Of a DNA stretch of 64,000 nt, positions 1-9,463 are shown piece after piece (within the stretch, counting starts at the first letter, position 1; each line of letters begins with the position of its first letter). The notes beneath the pieces were generated by a model. It made no database searches, was not told where the DNA came from, and worked only from the letters and a program-made list of their open reading frames with translations. Source of the stretch: an uncultured Eubacterium sp. Lineage in GTDB: Bacteria; Bacillota; Clostridia; Lachnospirales; Lachnospiraceae. Position numbers and translations under genes: made by a program. The DNA lies in contig CAJUAU010000003.1 of the NCBI GenBank assembly GCA_910584645.1, positions 62,001 to 126,000 of the forward strand, written 5' to 3'.

Positions 1-1158
1 CCGGTCTGTATATGTCCTCATATTCAGCATCACCCCCGCCGATGAGGTTTCATCCAGTTTAGTAAAAATCAGGCTGTAATCCGTAATATCCGAATATACA
101 TCTGCGATATCTTTCAGATCACTGTACTTCGCCCCTGCATTCAGCACCAGATAAACCTCCCGTCTGGAAATGGGGATCTGCTCCATCAGCTTCTTCATGT
201 TTTCCATCTGTTCCCGGTTTTTATGGGAACACCCTGCCGTATCAATAAAACAAATATCATATTGATCCAGTTCTTCCCGCATCTCACCCAGATCTTCCGG
301 GCTGTAAACGACCTTCAGGGGAACACCAAGAATATTAGCATAGGTCTTCAGCTGCTCCACCGCAGCGATCCGGAAAGTATCCGCTGTAACAAGGGCAATA
401 TTCTTTTTCCGGTTTAATTTCATCCTGGATGCAATCTTCGCAATGGTAGTCGTTTTTCCTACACCTGTAGAACCAAGAAAGAAAACATATTTAGTCTCTC
501 CTTCTCCCACTTCCTTATCCAGTACATAGGGCTGGCCTGCCATCAGGATGATCTTCTGATAGATCGCCGCCAGAATCTGATCCAGCGCTGCATCTTCTGG
601 CAGGGAACGATCCACTTCATCAATCAGCATCTCCGCAATGGACTCTTCTACTTCATTCTGGATCATCTGTTTGAGGATCAGTTCTTTGCAGGCCTTCGCC
701 TTACTTACCTCTTTACTCTCCTTCTCCGCCTGTATCTCTTTCGGATCCGGCTCACTGTCCGTCAGTTCTTCTACCGGGTTTATTTTCTCTTCCTGCAGCT
801 TATCGGACATCTGTTTTTCCAGCATCTTTTGAAGACTGTCCAGTTTCTCCTCGATCGTCGCTACATTCTTATCCTCATCCTCGACAGCCACAATATCTGG
901 CACAAACTTTGGAGCAGACAGTTCCAGCGCCACACCATCCTTTTTTTCATCCGCAGCCGAATTCTTATTCTCCGTATCGTATACAACGTTTTCATCCAGT
1001 GCAGCAGTCACTTCCACCTTGGTTTTTATAAAAAACCTGGCAAATCCCCGGGGATGCACTTTTTTTATATTCATTACGATAGCATTGCTCCCCAGTTCTC
1101 TTTTCGCCATTTCTATTGCCTCTGTCTCTGTCCCTGCCAAAAATTTTTTTATGATCAT
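1..1158 (-). CDS. flhF: Flagellar biosynthesis GTPase FlhF (C-terminus beyond window)
   Basis: SRP-type GTPase that helps place and number flagella at the cell pole or surface. 386 codons are visible; the gene runs off the left edge, so the end of the G domain is missing. The N-terminal basic region (residues 1-50) is followed by a long charged linker, then the NG domain: P-loop GSTGVGKTTT at about 229-238, DTAG at 306-309 and TKLD at 366-369. The residue after DTAG is Cys310 where many FlhF proteins have Arg. The ATG at 1158 overlaps the flhA stop by 4 bases (ATGA), so the two are translationally coupled. The order flhA-flhF matches the B. subtilis fla/che operon. Confidence 0.95.
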   Translation of the reverse strand, partial: MIIKKFLAGTETEAIEMAKRELGSNAIVMNIKKVHPRGFARFFIKTKVEVTAALDENVVYDTENKNSAADEKKDGVALELSAPKFVPDIVAVEDEDKNVATIEEKLDSLQKMLEKQMSDKLQEEKINPVEELTDSEPDPKEIQAEKESKEVSKAKACKELILKQMIQNEVEESIAEMLIDEVDRSLPEDAALDQILAAIYQKIILMAGQPYVLDKEVGEGETKYVFFLGSTGVGKTTTIAKIASRMKLNRKKNIALVTADTFRIAAVEQLKTYANILGVPLKVVYSPEDLGEMREELDQYDICFIDTAGCSHKNREQMENMKKLMEQIPISRREVYLVLNAGAKYSDLKDIADVYSDITDYSLIFTKLDETSSAGVMLNMRTYTDR

Positions 1159-3191
1159 TCGGTAGTCACCATCCCTACTGACTGAAGCTCAACATCTGAG
1201 TCAATCTCATTATATGATAATACATGTAAATTCTTAAACTGCTCCATTGTAAGATGCTTAAAATACATTCTCACAATAGGAGAGGTAATGATAATCGGCG
1301 TTTTGCCCAGTTCCTCCAGCTTGGTACTCTCCTCCCTGAGCGCCTCCATGATCTGCGACGAATAATCCGGATCCAGGGCAAGATAAGATCCCTGCTCGGA
1401 CTGTTTCACAGAATTCATGATCTCCTGCTCCACTTTCGGATCCAGCGTGATCACGCTGGTGGCCTCGCTGCGGGTAAAATATTTATTGGAAATCGCCCGC
1501 TTCAGATTCTGTCTCACATACTCTGTGAGGATGTCCGTATCGTGGGTTGTCGGTGCGTAATCCGCCAATGTCTCAAAAATCGTGATCAGGTCACGGATGG
1601 AAATGCCCTCAAATAATAAATTCTGCAATACCTTCTGAATCTCTCCTACGCTGAGCATCTTAGGCACCAGTTCGGATACAAGAGTTTCATTTGCCTCTTT
1701 CACATTGTCAATAAGATTCTGTACATCCTGTCTGGTGAGAAGCTCATGAAGATTACCGCGGATGATCTCCATCAGATGTGTCGCTATGATGGAAGGCGGA
1801 TCCACTACTGTGTATCCCAGGGACTCCGCACGCTCCCTCTGACCTTCCGTGATCCAGATCGCCGGGAGATGGAAGGACGGCTCAAAAGTGGGGATACCCG
1901 TCAGTTCCTCTTCCACAAAACCAGGATTCATCGCCATATAATGGTCAAAAAGAATCTCACCCTCACTAACCGGGATTCCTTTGATCTTGATCACATACTG
2001 ATTCGGATTCAGCTGAATATTATCACGGAGACGGATCATCGGAACAACACAGCCCAGTTCCAAAGCGATCTGCCGTCGTATCATAACGACACGGTCCAGC
2101 AGGTCCCCCCCCTGGTTGACATCTGCAAGAGGAATGATACCATATCCAAACTCCAGCTCGATGGAGTCTACTTTCAACAGTGAAGTGACGTTCTCCGGTC
2201 TTCGGATCTCCTCTGCGGAATCTTCTTCCTCGCTGATCTGGGCATCTGTCTCCTCCATCTCCAGTTCGTTGGTCATAATTCGGGAGGTAATGATAAAAAA
2301 GATACCATAACCACTAAAGATCAGAATGTTCATCGGAGTAAACACACCCAGCCCGATCAGGGCGCATCCAACGATCATCAACACTTTCGGGGTACCAAGA
2401 AGCTGCCTTTGCAGAAGACCACCCACATCTGCATCCTTGGAACCTTTCGTCACAAGAACACCAGTAGCCAGAGAAATCATAAGAGACGGGATCTGGCTGG
2501 TAAGTCCATCACCGATGGTCAGTATGGAATAGGTCTGCAGTGCTGCCTGGGCCTCCATGCCATTCATCACAATCCCCAGGATCAGACCACCGACAAAGTT
2601 TATCACGGTGATCAGAAGTCCTGCTGTGGCATCTCCCTTTACATACTTGGTAGCACCATCCATGGATCCAAAAAATGCAGCCTCTGACTGTATTTTCTCT
2701 CTTCGTTCCTTTGCTTCTTCATCGGTGATCGCTCCGGTATTCAGATCGGCATCGATGGCCATCTGTTTACCAGGCATGGCATCCAGCGTAAACCTCGCAG
2801 TAACTTCCGACACACGCTCGGAACCTTTATTGATTACCATAAGCTGAACGATGATCAGTATGATGAACACAACTCCACCGACTACAAGATTACCGCCGCC
2901 AACAAAATTACCAAAAGTATTTACTACGTTTCCCGCCTCGCCGTTCAGAAGGATATTTCTCGTCGAACTTACATTCAGCGAAAGACGGAACAGCGTCGTC
3001 AAAAGCAAAAGGGTCGGGAAGGTTGACATATCCAGAGGTTCTTTGGCAAACAGCGCACTAAAAAGAACGATCATGGATACTGCAATATTCATCGTGAACA
3101 AAATATCCAGTAAAACCAGCGGAACCGGAATGATCAGGCATAATATAGGTACCAAAACGAAACATCCCAATATAATATCCACCTTTTTCAT
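1155..3191 (-). CDS. flhA: Flagellar export gate protein FlhA
   Basis: Major integral membrane subunit of the flagellar type III export gate. It forms the ring that docks chaperone-substrate complexes and uses the proton-motive force. The 678-residue length is normal. The N-terminal half holds about eight hydrophobic segments. The FHIPEP signature region is visible as MPGKQMAIDADLNTG around residue 145, and a cytoplasmic domain fills the C-terminal half. It starts 21 bases after the flhB stop and ends in an ATGA overlap with flhF. Confidence 0.97.
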   Translation of the reverse strand: MKKVDIILGCFVLVPILCLIIPVPLVLLDILFTMNIAVSMIVLFSALFAKEPLDMSTFPTLLLLTTLFRLSLNVSSTRNILLNGEAGNVVNTFGNFVGGGNLVVGGVVFIILIIVQLMVINKGSERVSEVTARFTLDAMPGKQMAIDADLNTGAITDEEAKERREKIQSEAAFFGSMDGATKYVKGDATAGLLITVINFVGGLILGIVMNGMEAQAALQTYSILTIGDGLTSQIPSLMISLATGVLVTKGSKDADVGGLLQRQLLGTPKVLMIVGCALIGLGVFTPMNILIFSGYGIFFIITSRIMTNELEMEETDAQISEEEDSAEEIRRPENVTSLLKVDSIELEFGYGIIPLADVNQGGDLLDRVVMIRRQIALELGCVVPMIRLRDNIQLNPNQYVIKIKGIPVSEGEILFDHYMAMNPGFVEEELTGIPTFEPSFHLPAIWITEGQRERAESLGYTVVDPPSIIATHLMEIIRGNLHELLTRQDVQNLIDNVKEANETLVSELVPKMLSVGEIQKVLQNLLFEGISIRDLITIFETLADYAPTTHDTDILTEYVRQNLKRAISNKYFTRSEATSVITLDPKVEQEIMNSVKQSEQGSYLALDPDYSSQIMEALREESTKLEELGKTPIIITSPIVRMYFKHLTMEQFKNLHVLSYNEIDSDVELQSVGMVTTE

Positions 3192-3212
3192 ATCCGTTCC
3201 ACCTCCAAACTG

Positions 3213-4352
3213 TTATATTTTTCCCTGCAGGCTATATACATATGCCAGTATTTCAGCCACCATCTGGTATAGTTCCGGTGGTATCTGGTCTCCAATTTCA
3301 ACATTATAATACAACATCCTTGCCAGGGGCTTATTTTCCACAATCTCGACTTTATTGTCCCTCGCCACATCTTTAATCCTGGCAGCCAGAAAATCTGCTC
3401 CCTTTGCCAGCACCACCGGTGCCTCCCCAAGGGCTTTATCATATTTAATGGCAACTGCCAGATGGGTTGGGTTTGTGATGACCACATCTGCTTCCGGGAC
3501 ACTCTGCATCATACGCCGCCTCGACGCCTCCTGCATCTTGCTCCGGATCCTTCCTTTGATCTGTGGATTCCCCTCTGTATTTTTATACTCATCCTTAACT
3601 TCCTGTTTGGTCATCCTCATATCTTTTTTAAATTTACGTTTTTGATAATAATAGTCCACTGCCGCGAGAATGAGAAAAACAATACTGATCTTGAAACCTA
3701 CGTTGATCACTGTATTAACAATTAGTTCCAGCGCCGGGACCAGCTCCAGCTGGTAAATATTTACTACCAGTCCCCACTCATCCTTAAGTGAATCATACAC
3801 CACATAAAACAATACGGCAAGTTTGACAATCGATTTTGCCAGATCAAATAACTTATCTTTTGAAAACATCCGCTTAAATCCGGATATCGGACTGATCTTG
3901 GATATTTTCGGCTTCATTGGTTTGGCAGTCGGTTTCCATTTGACCTGTGCCACGTTGACAGCCACGGCAGCGATAAGCGCCAGTGCCATGATCGGACCAC
4001 AGATCAGAAGAATCTCTCTCCCCCCATATGTCAAGAGATTCATCACCCGGCCTGAATTAAAATCATAGGCATATTCACTGATACTGTTTGAATATGTCAC
4101 AAAAACCCGCACAAACCGGTCATACATATATCCCCCGAAAAATCTCAGACTGACGAACAGAATGATAAGAAGGATCGCGACTGCCAGATCCTGGCTTTTT
4201 GCCACCTGTCCTTCTTTTCTGGCATCCTCCAGCTTTTTCGGTGTTGCGTCCTCAGTTTTCTCCCCGCCTTCTCCATCTTTAGCGAAAAACTGAAGATCAT
4301 ACCTCAGCATATGACAGCTCTCCATCGTTTCACCTGCCCGCAAAAGTTTCAT
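3213..4352 (-). CDS. flhB: Flagellar export switch protein FlhB
   Basis: Membrane component of the flagellar export gate that switches substrate class from rod/hook to filament after autocleavage. The autocleavage motif NPTH is present in ITNPTHLAVAIKYD. Four hydrophobic segments precede a cytoplasmic domain rich in Lys and Arg. The 379-residue length is typical. The start is ambiguous: the ATG at 4352 has a weak AGGTG upstream, while a second ATG at codon 10 (4325) follows GCAGGTGAAACG. Family N-termini resemble LQFFAKDGEGGEKTEDATP, which both starts include. It sits between fliR and flhA as in other Firmicutes. Confidence 0.96.
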   Translation of the reverse strand: MKLLRAGETMESCHMLRYDLQFFAKDGEGGEKTEDATPKKLEDARKEGQVAKSQDLAVAILLIILFVSLRFFGGYMYDRFVRVFVTYSNSISEYAYDFNSGRVMNLLTYGGREILLICGPIMALALIAAVAVNVAQVKWKPTAKPMKPKISKISPISGFKRMFSKDKLFDLAKSIVKLAVLFYVVYDSLKDEWGLVVNIYQLELVPALELIVNTVINVGFKISIVFLILAAVDYYYQKRKFKKDMRMTKQEVKDEYKNTEGNPQIKGRIRSKMQEASRRRMMQSVPEADVVITNPTHLAVAIKYDKALGEAPVVLAKGADFLAARIKDVARDNKVEIVENKPLARMLYYNVEIGDQIPPELYQMVAEILAYVYSLQGKI

Positions 4353-4362
4353 TTAACAGCAC

Positions 4363-5136
4363 CTATTTTGGTGTAAAAGAATTGTAAATCTGTAATACAA
4401 TTTCCTTCATATGGTCAAACACAAAATTCGTCACCATTGGCAGAGTGGGAAGTATAATGAGAAGAATCAGTATCCCAACCAGAACCTTCATCTGAAGTCC
4501 GACCACAAACATATTCATCTGAGGCGCCGCCCTCGTAAGGACTCCCAGTACTACATTGATGACCAGCATACAGGCAAATACCGGCAGCACGATCCGGAAA
4601 CCAATCATAAAATAATTGGCCATAAAATCTACAGCTGTCTCCACCACATCCCCGCTAAATACTGCCCTTCCAATATTAAAATAACGAAAGGTATCCAATA
4701 TCGCCCGAAGTACATAATGATGCATGTTGGTTACTACCATCACAAGCATAAGCAGATAAGTATAGATATTTCCCGTTACGGAAACCTGTATACGGGTCAG
4801 CGGATCAAACATATTTGCCATCGACAGGCCTATCTCGATATCCATAAGCTGTCCGGCGAAGGCCACAATATAGACACAGGCATTACACATGAATCCCAGT
4901 ACTACTCCAACCAGTGATTCCTGGATAACCAGAGCCGAATAACCTATGATCCCGGTATAATCCAGCGTCACCACCGGAACCACCTGAATCGCCACAATAG
5001 ACAGAACAATACTTAGTGCCAGCTTGACCTTCATCGGAATCGTCTGATAACTAAAAATCGGCGCTGCCAGTACAAAAGAAGAAATGCGGATCAGTATGAG
5101 CAGATAAAATTCCAGATGTTCTACAGAAAAACTCAT
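4363..5136 (-). CDS. fliR: Flagellar export gate protein FliR
   Basis: Integral membrane protein that joins FliP and FliQ in the core export channel of the flagellar secretion system. Hydrophobic segments run through most of its 257 residues. I chose the ATG at 5136 (protein beginning MSFSVEHLEF) because GGAGG lies five bases upstream. The ATG at 5148 has no good ribosome site and itself overlaps that Shine-Dalgarno sequence. It ends 10 bases before flhB. The fliQ-fliR-flhB order agrees with the assignment. Confidence 0.94.
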   Translation of the reverse strand: MSFSVEHLEFYLLILIRISSFVLAAPIFSYQTIPMKVKLALSIVLSIVAIQVVPVVTLDYTGIIGYSALVIQESLVGVVLGFMCNACVYIVAFAGQLMDIEIGLSMANMFDPLTRIQVSVTGNIYTYLLMLVMVVTNMHHYVLRAILDTFRYFNIGRAVFSGDVVETAVDFMANYFMIGFRIVLPVFACMLVINVVLGVLTRAAPQMNMFVVGLQMKVLVGILILLIILPTLPMVTNFVFDHMKEIVLQIYNSFTPK

Positions 5137-5201
5137 TCCATCCTCCATTCCGCCTGTACACTGTCAGCTTCCGGCACATTGATATCTTCCATAATTCCAC
5201 A

Positions 5202-5471
5202 TTATTTGACAAACACCGAAAAATTGTCACAAAGCAGTTGTAAAAACTCCACGCAGTTATTCATGATCCAGCCTCCAGTGAGAAGCAGGGTAATAAAAAT
5301 AGCAAGCAGTTTAGGAACAAAAGTAAGTGTTTGTTCCTGGATCGAGGTGACAGTCTGAAAAATACTGATAACCAGACCTACGACCAGCGACACCAGCAAA
5401 AGCGGTGCAGCACATTTTATGATAACCCAGATCATCTGGGATGAAATGTCGATCACATCTGTTTCTGTCAT
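5202..5471 (-). CDS. fliQ: Flagellar export gate protein FliQ
   Basis: Small two-helix membrane protein of the core export channel. Its 89 residues contain two long hydrophobic helices around residues 17-37 and 52-70, with the family-typical stretch SIFQTVTSIQEQTLTFVPK between them. It has a strong GGAGG ribosome site. It lies between fliP and fliR. Confidence 0.95.
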   Translation of the reverse strand: MTETDVIDISSQMIWVIIKCAAPLLLVSLVVGLVISIFQTVTSIQEQTLTFVPKLLAIFITLLLTGGWIMNNCVEFLQLLCDNFSVFVK

Positions 5472-5528
5472 TATCAGTCACCCTCCTTTTTTATCAGATT
5501 ATCATGTCAGGCAGATGGCACGCCAAAA

Positions 5529-6383
5529 CTAATAAAAAGTCTCCACAACTTGTCCTATGACAAGATTCCACCCATCTGCCAGAACAAACAGGAGGATCTT
5601 AAAGGGCATCGATATCGTAGTCGGCGGAAGCATCATCATTCCCATGGACATCAGTGTAGACGCCACTACCATGTCTATAACAATAAATGGCAGGTAAATG
5701 AGAAAGCCAATGATAAATGCCGTTCTCAGCTCACTGATGATAAATGCCGGCATAAGAACCATCGTAGGCACTTCATCTTCAGAGGCCACTTCTGTATTTT
5801 TGCCCTCAATATCCAAAAACAATTTGATATCGGAACGGCTGGTCTGTTTAAACATAAATTCCCGGATCGGTTTCAGCCCTTCATTCAATGCCTCTTCCTG
5901 CGTCAATTCCCCTTTTTGAAAAGGCTGCACGCAATTGGTATTCACATTGGATATCACTGGCGACATGATAAACATGGTAAGAAACAATGCCAGGCCAACC
6001 AATACCTGATTGGGCGGCGTTGTCTGGGTTCCCAGAGCTGAACGCACAAAATGCAGCACCACAATGATTCTCGTAAATGAAGTCATCATAATAAGAATCG
6101 ATGGTGCCAGCGCCAGCACAGTCAAAACAAGAAGCATCTGAAGGCTTGCCGACAAACTGCTGCTTCCTGCATTTGAAGTTATATTAAATTGAAAATCATC
6201 CGGATCCTCCGGATCACTCACACCTGCTGTTCCACTTCCCCCGATCTCATCCACATCTGCCTTGGAATCGACACTGCGGGCGGCATTTACAACTGCACCA
6301 GAAAAAAAGGTTAATATAACTAGTGCCAAAACCAGAGACATCCCTTTACATACAACCGAAAATAATCTCCTGTGTGTTCTCAT
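5529..6383 (-). CDS. fliP: Flagellar export gate protein FliP
   Basis: Core channel subunit of the flagellar export gate. The 284-residue protein starts with a cleavable-looking signal sequence (residues 1-33). A polar linker of about 40 residues follows, then four membrane segments. Family signatures are visible: TSFTRIIVVLHFVRSALG, and the proline-rich PPNQVLVGLALFLT segment after it. The start codon lies 22 bases after the fliO stop. The position fliO-fliP-fliQ-fliR is canonical. Confidence 0.96.
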   Translation of the reverse strand: MRTHRRLFSVVCKGMSLVLALVILTFFSGAVVNAARSVDSKADVDEIGGSGTAGVSDPEDPDDFQFNITSNAGSSSLSASLQMLLVLTVLALAPSILIMMTSFTRIIVVLHFVRSALGTQTTPPNQVLVGLALFLTMFIMSPVISNVNTNCVQPFQKGELTQEEALNEGLKPIREFMFKQTSRSDIKLFLDIEGKNTEVASEDEVPTMVLMPAFIISELRTAFIIGFLIYLPFIVIDMVVASTLMSMGMMMLPPTTISMPFKILLFVLADGWNLVIGQVVETFY

Positions 6384-6404
6384 AATACCAACCTTTTCTC
6401 TTTA

Positions 6405-6761
6405 TTATTTTTTATGTTCTTTGCTTTTTATGCGGGAAGCCACTTTCCCCATAACGTCCTTAAAAGATACATTCTGCAGCATCTCCTCTTTTTCCTGAAG
6501 ATCCAGTTGTTCTTCCTCAAGAGGAGCCAAAAATGTAATATTCTCCTTGGTAACACCGATGGAATAGTATTTACTCCCCAGTCTTATGATCTGGACATAC
6601 TTATTCGGTGCGATCTTGAAGGTTTCAATCACTTCAATGTTCTTTGTATAGGGCTGAATCGCTCCTGATCTGGCAATCCATTTGGTGGCATAATACGTAA
6701 CTGCTAAAACGACTATAAATATGATAATCGTAGCAAGCAGCTGCAATATGTTCGATCCCAT
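6405..6761 (-). CDS. fliO: Flagellar assembly protein FliO (FliZ in Bacillus)
   Basis: Single-pass membrane protein that helps assemble the FliP complex. Its 118 residues contain one N-terminal membrane helix (about 8-28) followed by a small cytoplasmic beta domain and a charged tail. Sequence conservation in this family is low, so position carries much of the assignment: it lies between cheY and fliP, as fliZ does in B. subtilis. The start codon follows the cheY stop by two bases. Confidence 0.88.
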   Translation of the reverse strand: MGSNILQLLATIIIFIVVLAVTYYATKWIARSGAIQPYTKNIEVIETFKIAPNKYVQIIRLGSKYYSIGVTKENITFLAPLEEEQLDLQEKEEMLQNVSFKDVMGKVASRIKSKEHKK

Positions 6762-6763
6762 TA

Positions 6764-7126
6764 TCAGCCAATAGCCTTTTTCACAGCTTCCAGTACACGG
6801 TCCGCCTGGAATGGTTTCACGATAAAGTCTTTGGCTCCGGACTGAATAGACTCAACTACCATTGCCTGCTGACCCATTGCGGAGCACATAATAACATTAG
6901 CAGAACCATCTTCTGCCTTGATCTTTTTCAGTGCCTGAATGCCATCCATCTCCGGCATGGTGATGTCCATCATTACCAGATCCGGCTTGGTCTCATTGTA
7001 CTTCTCAACTGCTTTCAGACCATTCTCAGCCTCCCCAGCTACTTCGTAGCCGTTCTTTGTTAAAATGTCTTTAATCATGACTCTCATAAATGCTGCGTCA
7101 TCACATATCAAAACACTTTTTGCCAT
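6764..7126 (-). CDS. cheY: Chemotaxis response regulator CheY
   Basis: Single-domain receiver that, when phosphorylated by CheA, binds the flagellar switch and changes rotation. All active-site residues are present: acidic pair D9/D10, phosphoacceptor D54 in MMDITMP, S82 and K104 in VKPF. The 120 residues have no output domain. It is embedded between fliY and fliO as in the B. subtilis operon, with a good GGAGG ribosome site. Confidence 0.97.
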   Translation of the reverse strand: MAKSVLICDDAAFMRVMIKDILTKNGYEVAGEAENGLKAVEKYNETKPDLVMMDITMPEMDGIQALKKIKAEDGSANVIMCSAMGQQAMVVESIQSGAKDFIVKPFQADRVLEAVKKAIG

Positions 7127-7145
7127 TATTAATCTCCTCCGTAAT

Positions 7146-8333
7146 TTATTCTTTGATTATTTCAGTCACACGGATACCGAAACTTTCTTCGATAACCACG
7201 ACCTCGCCTTTGGCAACAAACTTACCATTAACTAAAACGTCAATCGGTTCTCCGGCCAGCTTATCCAATTCAATGATAGTACCTGGCGAAAAATCCAATA
7301 TTTCTTTGATGGCTTTGCTGGTTCTTCCCAGTTCCACCGTAACCTCCAAGGGAACATCCATGATCAGGTCGATGTTCTCCGGAGCAATACCATCCAGATT
7401 CTGCGCCGGCATAAAACTCTGGAATTGTGCCGGTTGTATGTTCAGATCCTGTGGCGGCATTCCATACATCGGCATGCCTCCCATCTGCTGCGGCATACCC
7501 ATCATTGGCTGCTGCATAGCAGGCTGCGGCTGAACCTGTGGCTGTGGTGCTGGCTGTGCTGCAGGCTGCGGTGCTGGTGTCGGCTGAGGCGCTGGCTGTT
7601 CTGCCGGTTCCTCCACCACTCCATCCATTGTCATTTTGAAACGCTCATATATCATACGGGCAAAATCCAAAGGATACAGCTGCATGATCTCACTGTCCAC
7701 AAGGTCTCCAATTTTCATTTTAAAAGAAACCTGAACGAATAACTGGCCTTCCATATCTCCCATCACATCATCCAGTGCGGTAGCCTGAAAATCAATCCGT
7801 CTGGCTGTCGGCGGGCTGATATCAACCATCTCGTTGATCATGGACGACATAGATGTCGAAGCAGAGCCCATCATCTGGTTCATCGCCTCACTGATGGCAC
7901 TCAAGTGAAGCTCAGAGAGCTCACTCTCCGTATTCGTTCCGTCACCACCCATCATAAGATCGGTAATGATCTTTACATCGTGCTCTTTCAGCACGAGTAC
8001 ATTTTTTCCTTCCAGTCCTGCCTGATAGGAAATGTATATAAACACACACGGCGCCTCACTGTTTTCTTTTAGATCCTGAACTGTAACATAAGAAAGGCTC
8101 GGTGTAGTTATCTCCACACGGTTGTTTACCAACACAGACAACGTAGTAGCGGCAGTTCCCATACTAATATTGGCGATCTCGCCTAATGCATCGCCTTCTT
8201 CCGGAGATAAACGCTCTTCGGAGACCGTTGCAACAGAAGAATCATTTACAACTGCATCTGCACTTTCATCCTGTCCAGCGTCTGCGCCACCAAGCAGTGC
8301 ATTGATCTCTTCCTGCGATAACATTCCATCCAT
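7146..8333 (-). CDS. fliY: Flagellar motor switch phosphatase FliY (FliN homologue)
   Basis: Switch-complex protein that also dephosphorylates CheY-P. The domain order is an N-terminal CheY-binding peptide (EINALLGG, about residue 8), a CheC-like phosphatase domain, a long linker rich in Pro, Gln and Met (about residues 235-305), and a C-terminal FliN domain ending at residue 395. Both CheC-type motifs of the form D/S-x3-E-x2-N-x3-G are intact (DALGEIANISMG and SAISEAMNQMMG), so phosphatase activity is expected. It starts just after the fliM stop. The linker is low-complexity and probably unstructured. Confidence 0.96.
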   Translation of the reverse strand: MDGMLSQEEINALLGGADAGQDESADAVVNDSSVATVSEERLSPEEGDALGEIANISMGTAATTLSVLVNNRVEITTPSLSYVTVQDLKENSEAPCVFIYISYQAGLEGKNVLVLKEHDVKIITDLMMGGDGTNTESELSELHLSAISEAMNQMMGSASTSMSSMINEMVDISPPTARRIDFQATALDDVMGDMEGQLFVQVSFKMKIGDLVDSEIMQLYPLDFARMIYERFKMTMDGVVEEPAEQPAPQPTPAPQPAAQPAPQPQVQPQPAMQQPMMGMPQQMGGMPMYGMPPQDLNIQPAQFQSFMPAQNLDGIAPENIDLIMDVPLEVTVELGRTSKAIKEILDFSPGTIIELDKLAGEPIDVLVNGKFVAKGEVVVIEESFGIRVTEIIKE

Positions 8334-8339
8334 TGCATT

Positions 8340-9317
8340 TTACTCCTCTCTGTAAACCTTTTTTATCTTTACTGCATATGCGTCGTCATAAGCACCCGGC
8401 AATGCAGAAAATTTCTTTATGTTCCCCACATAGACATCCAGTTCATCTTCAATCTTGGTGTCCACCTTTATAATATCACCTACCTGCAAATGCATAAAGT
8501 CATTCACAGAAATCGCACTCTTACCCATAATGGCACGAACAGGAATCTGTGCCCGGTTCAGGCTGCTTTCAATGATCTCACGATAGACATCTTCATCCCT
8601 TACTTCTGCTGTAGAATACCAGTACTTCGTATTGATCTTTTCAATCACCGGCTCTACCACTGCATATGGAATACAGATGTTAAACAACCCTTCCACATCA
8701 CCAATACGAATGTTCATGGTGACAATGGATGTCATCTCATTTGGAGAAACAAACTGGGCAAACTGCGAGTTCGTCTCAATACGCTCTAACATCGGTTCCA
8801 ACACCTGGACATTCTGCCAGGGTTCTACGAGCAAATTCGTACACACAACCATGATCCTTTCAATGATCGTAAGCTCAATCTCAGTAAATTCCCTCGCTTT
8901 TTCTAACGGAACCCCGCTTCCTCCAAGCATTCGATCCACTATCGTATAACCCAGACCACTCGCCATCTCGATGATAATGTTCCCCTCAAGAGGTGTAAAA
9001 TTAACCACTCCAAGCAACACCGGATTAGACAGGGAATTGGAAAATTCCTGATAGGTCGCCGCCTCTGCGTGCATTACTTCAACCTGTACATTTCTTCTTA
9101 AATACACAGGCAGATTCGTGGATAACAGCCTCGCATAATGTTCAAATATAAACACCAGCGTACGCAAGTGATCTTTTGAGAATTTGGATGGTCTCGCAAA
9201 ATTGTAATCCTTAACCTGACGTTCTTCCACCTCATCCAGCTCTGCAGAATCGAATTCTCCGCTGTTGAGAGCAGAAAGCAGATTATCAATCTCGCTTTGC
9301 GACAGGACATCCCCCAT
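8340..9317 (-). CDS. fliM: Flagellar motor switch protein FliM
   Basis: Switch protein linking FliG to FliY/FliN and binding CheY-P. The N-terminal CheY-binding peptide LSQSEIDNLLSAL is complete, followed by the middle CheC-like domain and a C-terminal SpoA domain. I placed the start at the ATG at 9317 because GAGGTG lies six bases upstream and the protein then begins directly with the conserved peptide. An in-frame ATG 54 bases earlier would add an unsupported extension. This gives 325 residues, a normal length. Confidence 0.96.
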   Translation of the reverse strand: MGDVLSQSEIDNLLSALNSGEFDSAELDEVEERQVKDYNFARPSKFSKDHLRTLVFIFEHYARLLSTNLPVYLRRNVQVEVMHAEAATYQEFSNSLSNPVLLGVVNFTPLEGNIIIEMASGLGYTIVDRMLGGSGVPLEKAREFTEIELTIIERIMVVCTNLLVEPWQNVQVLEPMLERIETNSQFAQFVSPNEMTSIVTMNIRIGDVEGLFNICIPYAVVEPVIEKINTKYWYSTAEVRDEDVYREIIESSLNRAQIPVRAIMGKSAISVNDFMHLQVGDIIKVDTKIEDELDVYVGNIKKFSALPGAYDDAYAVKIKKVYREE

Positions 9318-9463
9318 TCTTCTCACCTCACTGTATAACTTCTCGTTTGTGCAGTACTTCCATACATCCATGTTTTATGTCGTTCAGCAACTGCACCATG
9401 TTCAATTATATCATAAAACCAAAATAATATAAAGCATTTTCTTTTAATTTATCACACTTTTCA

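Noticed and set aside
4411..4917. 168-codon plus-strand open frame
   Set aside because: Antisense shadow of fliR; rich in His, Tyr and Lys as expected from reading a membrane protein gene backward.
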